Below, one piece after another: positions 57,544-64,000 of a DNA stretch of 64,000 nt; position 1 is the stretch's first letter, and every line of letters starts with the position of its first letter. Under the pieces are notes generated by a model that was given only the letters and a program-made list of their open reading frames with translations, was not told where the DNA came from and did no database searches. The translations under genes and the position numbers were made by a program. The DNA lies in the NCBI RefSeq assembly GCF_025149465.1, contig NZ_CP102275.1, positions 2,464,471 to 2,528,470 on the forward strand. The letters run 5' to 3'. This stretch comes from Thomasclavelia spiroformis DSM 1552 (GTDB lineage Bacteria > Bacillota_I > Bacilli_A > Erysipelotrichales > Coprobacillaceae).

Positions 57544-58524
57544 ATGAAATTAGGAATTATTGGTAGTGGCATGATTGTCAATGATTTATTATCTTTTGTT
57601 GAAAGTATTAAAAATATTGAGTTAGTTGCTATTTTAGGTAGAGAAAAATCAAGGACGAAAATTGAAAAAATTATCGATCAATATCATATAAAAAAAGCTT
57701 ATTATGATTATGACAAATTATTAAATGATTCACAAATTGATACAATTTATATTGCTTTACCTAATCATCTTCATTATGAATATACAAAAAAAGCATTATT
57801 ACATAATAAACATGTAATTTGTGAAAAACCTTTTACTTCTAATATAACTGAATTAGATGAATTAATTAAAATAGCAAAACAACAAAATTGTCTTCTTTTT
57901 GAAGCAATTACTAATCAATATCTTCCTACTTATCAAGATATAAAAAATAAATTAAATGAAATTGGAAAAATAGGTATTATCTCATCTAATTATTCACAAT
58001 ATTCATCTCGTTATGATGCATTTAAACGTGGTGAAATATTACCAGTTTTTGATGTTAATCAATCTGGTGGAGCTTTAATGGATTTGAATATTTACAACAT
58101 TCATTTTGTAGTAGGTTTATTTGGTAAACCTAAAAATGTGCATTATTTTGCTAACATTGAACGAGGAATTGATACTTCTGGTATTGTTGTTTTAGAGTAT
58201 GACTCTTTAAAAGCAATTTGTATTGGAGCTAAGGATTGTGATGCTCCTATCACTTCAACTATTCAAGGAGATCTTGGATGTATTAAAATTGAAGGTCCAA
58301 CTAGTACTTTAGCAGATGTTAGTCTTATTAAAAATAAAGAAAAATATGTTATTGATTCATTAGATAAACATCGTATGTACTCTGAATTTAAATGTTTTAG
58401 TGAATATATTGATAACAAAAATTATGAAGTGTGTGATAAAATGCTTAAACATTCAAGAATTGTTATGGATGTTTTAACAAAAGCTAGAAAAAGCGCCAAC
58501 ATTGTTTTTGGATGTGAAAAATAA
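57544..58524 (+). CDS. Gfo/Idh/MocA-family oxidoreductase
   Basis: A 326-residue NAD(P)-dependent sugar or inositol oxidoreductase. The Rossmann loop is GIIGSGMIVNDLL at the N-terminus; the family motif HVICEKPFTS is at about residue 97, with the catalytic Lys in EKP. SGGALMDLNIYNIHFV near 177 contains the substrate-contacting residues, including the DxxxxH-like pattern. Substrate is not predictable. A GGAGGTCAAA site precedes the ATG. It is monocistronic; an ISL3 relic follows. Confidence 0.9.
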   Translation: MKLGIIGSGMIVNDLLSFVESIKNIELVAILGREKSRTKIEKIIDQYHIKKAYYDYDKLLNDSQIDTIYIALPNHLHYEYTKKALLHNKHVICEKPFTSNITELDELIKIAKQQNCLLFEAITNQYLPTYQDIKNKLNEIGKIGIISSNYSQYSSRYDAFKRGEILPVFDVNQSGGALMDLNIYNIHFVVGLFGKPKNVHYFANIERGIDTSGIVVLEYDSLKAICIGAKDCDAPITSTIQGDLGCIKIEGPTSTLADVSLIKNKEKYVIDSLDKHRMYSEFKCFSEYIDNKNYEVCDKMLKHSRIVMDVLTKARKSANIVFGCEK

Positions 58525-58641
58525 TTTAATGATGAAAAAGAGTATAGATTATTATATTTAAATAATAATGGTATACTAAAATATCCGAAGCTTAAAGGGA
58601 CGCTATAAAATATCAGTAGGTATACCCTCTAAAAATATCGT

Positions 58642-58666
58642 GGGGTGTGATATCACACCCTTTTTT
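58642..58666 (+). terminator. Terminator at the left end of the ISL3 element
   Basis: GGGTGTGATATCACACCC is a perfect palindromic stem followed by six T. It would stop transcription entering the transposase from the upstream oxidoreductase. Confidence 0.85.
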
Positions 58667-58707
58667 GATACAATTTTATAATCTAGTTCTAGCCTGATTA
58701 AAGTATA

Positions 58708-60074
58708 ATGAATAAAGAATTATTACAATTATTTGATATTAAAGATGATGATGTTGAATTCTTTACTGTTGACAATAAAGAATTGAATTACGAAATCAAC
58801 ATTATATTTAAACCATCTAGAAAATATTGTCCTAACTGTGGCAGCATACATTTCATTAATAAAGGTAATAAAAAAAGATCACTGGTGTCTGCACCCATAA
58901 ATGATAAACCTGTTAAAATGATTACTTATGTCAAAAGATATAAATGTTTAGACTGCGATTTTTCATTCTCAGATATAAATCCAATAGCATATGATGCCTG
59001 GTCATTTACACGAACAGCTATTATTTCCATTCTGAATAAGCTAAAACCTTACAATACTACTTATGCTTCAATAGCTAGAATGTATGGTGTATCTTCTACT
59101 AGAATCATGGATATATTTGATACATTCGTAAGAATCAAAAAACATACTTTACCTAGAGTTTTACTGATTGATAAATTCCATTTTTTTAGAAGTACTAAAT
59201 ATAAATATCCTTCAATTCTTATGAACTTTTAAAACAATTTAATAGTTGATATCGTTGTTGAGTCGAGAACTCATGATATCATGTCAGATTATTTCTTTAA
59301 AATCAGTCTAGAGAAAAAAAGGTCGAGTATATATGTACTGACATGCATTTTGTATTTAAACCTCTGTTAAAGACATATTTTCCTAAATCGACCTTGCTGA
59401 TTGATCATTTTCATGTAATCCGTTTAATAAATGATCGACTAAATCATACTCGAAAAAGAATCATGCGTAAATATGCACAAAACAAAAAATCACTGGAGTA
59501 CAGATTATTAAAGCATCGATATAAAATATTACTCAAATCTGGAAACTATATAGACCATGAAGTATTTAAATACGATAAGCTGTTAAAACATTATGTAACA
59601 GAGAATATGATACTTGAAAGTTTATTAAGCTTTGATGATGAGCTCAAACAGGCATATAGCGCTAAAGAAGAATATCTCATATTTGATCAGGTTACAAAGG
59701 AAGAAGCTAATAATAGCGATAAAAGAAAAGAATTTAATAACGTGATAAAAAGATTTAAACATACACAAGTTGAAGAAAGTATCAGTGTTGCACAGATACT
59801 AAGCAGCTGGAAGGAAGAAATACTAAATTCGTTTATCTGGATAAACAATAGACGTATATCTAATGGACCAGTTGAAGGTAAAAACAATTACATAAAAAAG
59901 ATATTATCTAATGCAAATGGTATGACTAATTTTCAAAGTGCAAGAAACAGAATTTTATACTCTCAAAACAAATATGAAACATATTCTATGAATGAACACA
60001 AAAACAAAATTAAACGTACAGGTACCCCCAGAGGAGCCTATAAGAAAACAAAAATAGTAAAAACATATAAATAA
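58708..60074 (+). pseudogene. ISL3-family transposase, interrupted by a stop and a frameshift
   Basis: First part (58708-59232): N-terminal zinc finger CPNCGSIHF and C..C in KCLDCDFSF, then the helix-turn-helix SIARMYGVSSTRIMDIF and the start of the DDE domain, VLLIDKFHFFR, with the first catalytic Asp. A TAA at 59230 interrupts the frame; the sequence goes on VDIVVESRTHDIMSDYF in the same frame. Near 59330 a frameshift follows and the second part (59343-60074) resumes: FPKSTLLIDHFHVIRLIND with the second Asp and VEGKNNYIKKILSNANG with the Glu. At least two lesions mean it is inactive. Confidence 0.88.
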
Positions 60075-60225
60075 AGGAGGAAAACTAGGACTAGACATCA
60101 TCCTAATTATCCTCCAAAAAGCAACAGATATTTTAAAGGAAATACTGATTTATAATCAATATTCCCCTTAATATTTTAGAGCGATTTTCACTAAAGCGTC
60201 TGATTATTTAGAGCGCCATAATAAT

Positions 60226-61410
60226 TTATACTCTTTCTTTTTTAATTAAAATATAGTAATACACTGATAATATTGTCGCTAAAATAAATGTAATAAGACC
60301 TGAAATAAATGGTAATCTTGGATTAAAAACATAAAGAAAACCTGCTATTAATGCACCTAAAATTCCTCCTAATGATTTAATTGCATTATAAAATCCCATA
60401 ACAATATTTGTATTTTTATTATTTGATCTACTTGCAATTAAATCCTGGATAACCGGTACAATAATTGCATTTAATGCAAAATAAACAACATTTAATAATA
60501 TAAAAATTATAATATTATTAGTTAGTAATACATTAAACATCGTAATACTACTAATTAATAATAAAAATATCGATGCTTTAGAAACATTAGTATATTTAAT
60601 AATCCACAAACAGATTGTTCCATTTGCAATTAATGAAATAAAACCAATAGCAGCTTTTATGATTCCATTATATCCAGAACTTAGATTAAAAATATCTTTT
60701 ATATAATAATTAAAACTTTGTTCAAATGCTGTAAATCCAATAAAAGATAAACAACAAATAATAAATAAAATAAAATATTTTTTATTCATAAATGACTTTG
60801 CTTGTTTAAAAGAAATAAACGGATTTGCTTGTTTAACTAATACACTTAATTTTTGTTTTTTTATAGTATTACAATCATTATTACAAAATATATAAAATAA
60901 TACTCCACTACTAGCCAAAACAATTGCTTGTACTACAAATGTTAAATCAATTGATATCTCACCTAACATTCCACCAATAAAATATCCAAAAGCTGCACAG
61001 ACACTTGCTACTGTTGCTAAAATTGTTAAATTTTGACCTCTTTTTTCAACTGGTGTAACATTAACTACATACGTTAAAAAACTAACATATGCTCCACCGG
61101 TAAAAAAACCAGAAAACATTCGAGCAAAAATCAATGTAGTTTGTGATGTTGATTGCCAAAATAGTATTTGTCCCACAGCATAACCAATACCACAAATCAA
61201 CATTGTTGTTTTGCTGTTAATTTGCTCATTTAATTTTCCCCAAAAAGGTGAAAATAAAAAATTTAATCCCATCATCGCCCCATAAGCAACTCCAAACATA
61301 TAATCTCCTAAAGCTAAGTTTTTTATTACTGTTGGTGTAATGGGATGAGCAAAATTAGCTGCTAAATTAAACATACCATTAATTATAAAAAAAACTATTA
61401 ATTTATTCAT
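60226..61410 (-). CDS. MFS transporter
   Basis: A 394-residue twelve-helix major facilitator of the multidrug-efflux type. Visible: the loop 2-3 motif FSPFWGKLNEQINSKTT, RMFSGFFTGGAYVSFLTYVVNVTP near residue 105-128 (motif C region; quoted in part), and a second half beginning with KYFILFIICCLSFIGF. The substrate is unknown. The start at 61410 has GAGGGATAAT directly upstream; a longer frame begins 12 codons earlier without such a site. It follows jag on the same strand, with 50 bases between, and is not normally part of the origin cluster. Confidence 0.87.
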   Translation of the reverse strand: MNKLIVFFIINGMFNLAANFAHPITPTVIKNLALGDYMFGVAYGAMMGLNFLFSPFWGKLNEQINSKTTMLICGIGYAVGQILFWQSTSQTTLIFARMFSGFFTGGAYVSFLTYVVNVTPVEKRGQNLTILATVASVCAAFGYFIGGMLGEISIDLTFVVQAIVLASSGVLFYIFCNNDCNTIKKQKLSVLVKQANPFISFKQAKSFMNKKYFILFIICCLSFIGFTAFEQSFNYYIKDIFNLSSGYNGIIKAAIGFISLIANGTICLWIIKYTNVSKASIFLLLISSITMFNVLLTNNIIIFILLNVVYFALNAIIVPVIQDLIASRSNNKNTNIVMGFYNAIKSLGGILGALIAGFLYVFNPRLPFISGLITFILATILSVYYYILIKKERV

Positions 61411-61460
61411 ATTATCCCTCATCACTCTTTTTATAAAGAAAAACACATGAAAACATGTGT

Positions 61461-62063
61461 TTATTCTATATATGAAATAACCATATGTCTATTTTTTCCT
61501 TCACCATAGCTCTGTGTTTTTACATGATCTAATTTAGCTAACTCTTGATGCATAACTTTACGTTCATCAGCAGGCATTGGATCAAGTTTGATATCAGCTT
61601 TAGTTCTTAAAACTTGTTTTCCTAATTTTCTTGCCATGCTAGCTACTTTTTTATAACGTTCTTCTTTATAACCATTAATATCAACACTTAATTCAATTCT
61701 TTTTTTATATGTAGTACTTACTGCATTTTTTACAATAAAATTAATTGCTCTTAAGATTACACCAGCTTTTCCAATCAATATAGAGTTGTTGCTTGTATTT
61801 ATATTGCAATATATACGTCCATCTTGTAAATAAGAAACAGTTTCAACTTCAAATCCCATTTCACTGATAAATCTTCTAACATATCCTTCAATATATTCTT
61901 GAACCATAGCTATAGTGTAGCATTCTATTTCCGCTCTTTTAGTGAAAAAAGTTTTTGTTTCACTTATTACTTCATAATTTAATTCATCAACAGTTACATT
62001 TAATTCTTGACAAGCCAAATTAACAGCATCCTGTACAGTTTTTGCTGTAAATCTTCTAAACAT
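61461..62063 (-). CDS. jag: RNA-binding protein KhpB/Jag
   Basis: A 200-residue RNA-binding protein, partner of KhpA in control of cell elongation. The Jag-N domain is residues 1-50 (MFRRFTAKTVQDAVNLACQEL), the KH domain about 80-150 (NNSILIGKAGVILRAINFIV with the GxxG-like GKAG loop), and the R3H domain about 150-200 (MPADERKVMHQELAKLDHVKTQSYGEGKNRHMVI; quoted in part). It is directly after yidC, as in most Firmicutes. Confidence 0.95.
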   Translation of the reverse strand: MFRRFTAKTVQDAVNLACQELNVTVDELNYEVISETKTFFTKRAEIECYTIAMVQEYIEGYVRRFISEMGFEVETVSYLQDGRIYCNINTSNNSILIGKAGVILRAINFIVKNAVSTTYKKRIELSVDINGYKEERYKKVASMARKLGKQVLRTKADIKLDPMPADERKVMHQELAKLDHVKTQSYGEGKNRHMVISYIE

Positions 62064-62099
62064 TTATTTCACCTTGCTTCCCTTATAAAAGCTAATACA

Positions 62100-62969
62100 T
62101 TATTTATTAACTTCTTTTTTTACTTTTTCAATATGGAAGAATTGAATATATACAGTTCTTACAATACCGATAATATTAGTAGTTATCCAATATAAGGACA
62201 TTGCTGCTGGCATTGTAGCTGCTAAATAAACAATAAACAATGTCATTACATTATTCATTGTATTCATTGTTTGCATTTGTTGACTCGGACGATATCTTGG
62301 CGAACGTTTAGCCATTATTTGTGATATCTGCACTGCAAAATATTGAGTCACTGCTACTAGTAATAATAATACAATATATTCAATACTAAATTCCATTATA
62401 TGACTAATTGGTTTTTCACCTAAATTAATTCCAAATAATGATGTTTTATACAAAATATCAATTCTTTGAACTGCCTGCCACATTGCAATCATAATTGGTA
62501 ATGTTAAGAAAGTTGCAAATGAGCCAAACATGCTTACATTATGTTTTTTGTATAAATTTTGAATTTCAGCATTTTGTCGCATTTGTGAAGCTTGATCTTT
62601 ACGTCCTCTATACTTATTTTGTATTTTTTCCATTTCTGGTTGTAATAACTGTATTTTTTGTGTTGATACAGTTGATTTAACCATTATCGGTAAGGTAATT
62701 AAATTCACAACAATTGTAACCCCAATTACCCCGATAGCAACATTTCCTACATACTGATTAATAAACAAAATTCCCTTAGCTATCGGTATAACAAACAAAA
62801 AGTCAAACCATCCTGCACTCAATGACCACGGTGTTGACATTGTTATTGCTCTTGAATCGATTAAATTACCGTTTTTATCAAGATTTGCAGTACATCCAGT
62901 TAAGATAGCAATAAAGAAAACTAAACAAAACACTTTTAATATTTTTTTAGTCTTGTTATCTAATACCAT
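62100..62969 (-). CDS. yidC: Membrane protein insertase YidC (SpoIIIJ-type)
   Basis: A 289-residue insertase that puts membrane proteins into the bilayer, alone or with Sec. Lipoprotein signal with Cys26 in AILTGCTA. Five helices: the cytoplasmic loop between helices 1 and 2 contains KIQNKYRGRKDQASQMRQN; the hydrophilic groove arginine is provided by the VKSTVSTQKI-type region before it. Helices near 70-90, 140-160, 190-215 and 240-260 follow. It starts one base after rnpA ends and is followed by jag. Confidence 0.95.
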   Translation of the reverse strand: MVLDNKTKKILKVFCLVFFIAILTGCTANLDKNGNLIDSRAITMSTPWSLSAGWFDFLFVIPIAKGILFINQYVGNVAIGVIGVTIVVNLITLPIMVKSTVSTQKIQLLQPEMEKIQNKYRGRKDQASQMRQNAEIQNLYKKHNVSMFGSFATFLTLPIMIAMWQAVQRIDILYKTSLFGINLGEKPISHIMEFSIEYIVLLLLVAVTQYFAVQISQIMAKRSPRYRPSQQMQTMNTMNNVMTLFIVYLAATMPAAMSLYWITTNIIGIVRTVYIQFFHIEKVKKEVNK

Positions 62970-63308
62970 TTAATTTTCCATCCTTTTTAATATTTTTTCA
63001 TATAAATAATTAAATTCTTTTAAGTTAGAAGTAAAATTTAAATCTAAAAATTTATTTCTAACAATTACTATATAATCATAATTATCATCTAAATTTATTG
63101 TTTCTTTGACAATCATCCGAACTTGTCGTTTAATTTTATTCCTGATTACAGCTTTACCTAATTTTTTACTCACAGATATTCCAATACGAGCATGTCCAAT
63201 ATCATTTTTTAAATAATAAATAATAAAAGTTCGATTAGCCATACTTTGTTTTCTTTTAATTATACGACTAAAATCTTCATTTTTTTTTACTCGGTATTCT
63301 TTTTTCAT
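62970..63308 (-). CDS. rnpA: Ribonuclease P protein component
   Basis: A 112-residue protein subunit of RNase P, which trims tRNA 5' ends. Family blocks: YRVKKNEDFSRIIKRKQS at the start, RIGISVSKKLGKAVIRNKIKRQVRMIVKE in the middle (RNR motif region; quoted in part), and DYIVIVRNKFLDLNF later. The ATG has almost no Shine-Dalgarno sequence (TTCTAAAAATT) and lies right after a hairpin with a T run separating it from rpmH, so expression may be attenuated relative to L34. Confidence 0.93.
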   Translation of the reverse strand: MKKEYRVKKNEDFSRIIKRKQSMANRTFIIYYLKNDIGHARIGISVSKKLGKAVIRNKIKRQVRMIVKETINLDDNYDYIVIVRNKFLDLNFTSNLKEFNYLYEKILKRMEN

Positions 63309-63317
63309 AATTTTTAG

Positions 63318-63341
63318 AAAAAAAACCCACCGTAAAGTGGA
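63318..63341 (-). terminator. Terminator/attenuator between rpmH and rnpA
   Basis: Minus strand ATCCAC, a six-base loop and GTGGGT are followed by eight T. It lies directly after rpmH and just before rnpA. Confidence 0.75.
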
Positions 63342-63346
63342 TTTTC

Positions 63347-63481
63347 TTAAGCAGATAAGACTTTTCTTCCTCTTTTACGGCGACGTGCAAGCACTTTTCT
63401 TCCTCCTACAGTAGCCATTCTAGCTCTAAAACCATGAGTTTTTGATCTTTTTCTTTTATTTGGTTGATATGTTCTTTTCAT
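63347..63481 (-). CDS. rpmH: Ribosomal protein bL34
   Basis: A 44-residue large-subunit protein. It reads [18 protein letters not shown], then [20 protein letters not shown] and ends KVLSA, which is the near-invariant bL34 sequence. GGAGGTGTAATAA gives a clear start. It is the first gene left of the replication origin, divergent from dnaA, the standard bacterial arrangement. Confidence 0.97.
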   Translation of the reverse strand: MKRTYQPNKRKRSKTHGFRARMATVGGRKVLARRRKRGRKVLSA

Positions 63482-63519
63482 TTATTACACCTCCAAAAAT
63501 ACTATATTTTTTATACAAA

Positions 63520-63960
63520 TAACATATGCTCCCCCATTTTATATGAAAATGCTCTTTAAGTCAATGAAATTAAAGGAAAAAGTCCATTAAATAATCGATA
63601 TTATTTAATCTCATTAATAAAAGTCACAATTTTTGTGACTTTTAAAAGACATCCTTTTTCATTAAATTTCACTATAAAACGCATAGTTTATCCACAATAT
63701 TATATATATGTGTTTTTAATTGTGAATAAATGTGAAAAATTATAAAAATACTTGTCGCTATTAGATATTTATTGTGACTTTATCGTGAATCTAAATAAAA
63801 AATCTATTTTTTTATCACAAACTTCACATTCACATTTTCCTATATGCATAAATAAACTTGTGAATATTGTGAAAATATGTCGAAAAGCTTATAAAATATA
63901 ACAAATATTGTGAATATCTTTGTGAACAATTACCTACCTTAGTTTTTTTACTTTAAATTT
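63520..63960. other. Chromosomal replication origin region (oriC) with DnaA boxes
   Basis: Gene-free AT-rich DNA between rpmH and the expected dnaA. One perfect DnaA box, TTATCCACA, is at 63688-63696. Many relaxed copies of TGTGAATA or TGTGAAAA follow in both orientations (for example 63721-63729, around 63850-63875, and around 63908-63926, with TTATCACAA near 63812). The clustering plus the rpmH side make this the probable oriC. I have not identified a DUE or DnaA-trio stretch with confidence. Confidence 0.8.
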
Positions 63961-63974
63961 GTGCCTTATTTGCT

Positions 63975-64000
63975 TATAATTAAGGTGCGGAGGTGAAAAA
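63975..64000 (+). promoter_or_regulatory. Promoter -10 and ribosome binding site for the gene beyond the window (dnaA)
   Basis: TATAAT at 63975-63980 and GGAGGTGAAAAA at 63989-64000 point rightward. The start codon would be the first base(s) after the window. The gene is expected to be dnaA from its position opposite rpmH, but it is not in view. Confidence 0.6.

Larger units (their letters stand above)
58599..60200 (+). mobile_element. ISL3-family insertion element, inactive; ends approximate
   Basis: A degenerate inverted repeat is a candidate for the ends: GACGCTATAAAATATC at 58599-58614, and the complement of 60183-60200 reads GACGCTTTAGTGAAAATC. The element contains a broken transposase on the plus strand and a terminator near its left end. 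I saw no clean flanking target duplication, so the borders are tentative. Confidence 0.65.

Overview
The window is a very AT-rich, low-GC Gram-positive chromosome segment. It ends at the replication origin: the last bases carry the rpmH-rnpA-yidC-jag cluster on the minus strand, a stretch of DnaA-box-like sequence, and a ribosome binding site pointing rightward off the end of the window, where dnaA would be expected. Gene content (Agr-type quorum sensing, M-domain-less ClpC-like ATPase, KTGD-type surface anchors, T-box and riboswitch control, numerous transposons) and the style of the proteins suggest a gut member of the Erysipelotrichales (Thomasclavelia/Coprobacillus-like). This placement is an inference from recall, not from a search. 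Most genes between 2.6 and 50 kb are on the minus strand, which is co-oriented with a fork moving left from the origin.

Layout. 1-2.5 kb: end of polyphosphate kinase, a phosphofructokinase with an unusual active-site signature, and an unknown acidic protein. 2.55-4.45 kb: a group II intron with its reverse transcriptase, inserted immediately behind a transcription terminator. 4.4-10.65 kb: a cobalamin-riboswitch-controlled ECF transporter operon (DUF4430 lipid/surface-type protein, EcfT, fused EcfA-EcfA', S component, and a beta-propeller surface protein). 10.7-14 kb: small membrane protein, manA, a RibD-like reductase, and two decayed redox genes. 14-18.7 kb: a 1.5-kilo-residue lactocepin-like S8 protease, followed by 1.6 kb of gene-free AT-rich DNA. 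20.4-25.4 kb: lysS behind a T-box, an FAD oxidoreductase, and a sodium:alanine/glycine symporter. 25.6-28.5 kb: an IS4-family relic interrupted by an IS110-family element.

28.5-38.4 kb: an amino-acid ABC transporter whose binding protein is frameshifted at a run of seven A, the rpsF-ssb-rpsR operon with an S6:S18 leader, ispD, a Na/Pi-cotransporter-like protein, the ClpC-like ATPase, and a small alarmone synthetase. 38.6-41.3 kb: a complete Agr-type quorum-sensing operon, including a 43-residue AgrD-like peptide gene in which serine occupies the usual ring cysteine position. 41.4-45.2 kb: lysine/diaminopimelate biosynthesis (ACT protein, dapA, dapB, lysA) behind a lysine riboswitch. 45.4-49.9 kb: a Bce-type antimicrobial-peptide sensing/export module that is decaying (split permease, truncated response regulator). 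50-57.4 kb: aspartylglucosaminidase-type hydrolase, Spx/ArsC protein, phospholipase-C-like protein, MFS, CNNM/CorC-type protein, MscS channel, mnmE. 57.5-64 kb: Gfo/Idh/MocA oxidoreductase, a broken ISL3 element, MFS, jag, yidC, rnpA, rpmH and oriC.

The most coherent themes are lysine control (T-box on lysS, lysine riboswitch on the dap operon, a stand-alone ACT sensor-like protein), corrinoid uptake under B12 control with surface-exposed partners, peptide signalling by the Agr system, and extensive ongoing gene decay and transposon nesting. All boundaries were read by eye; no similarity search was run.
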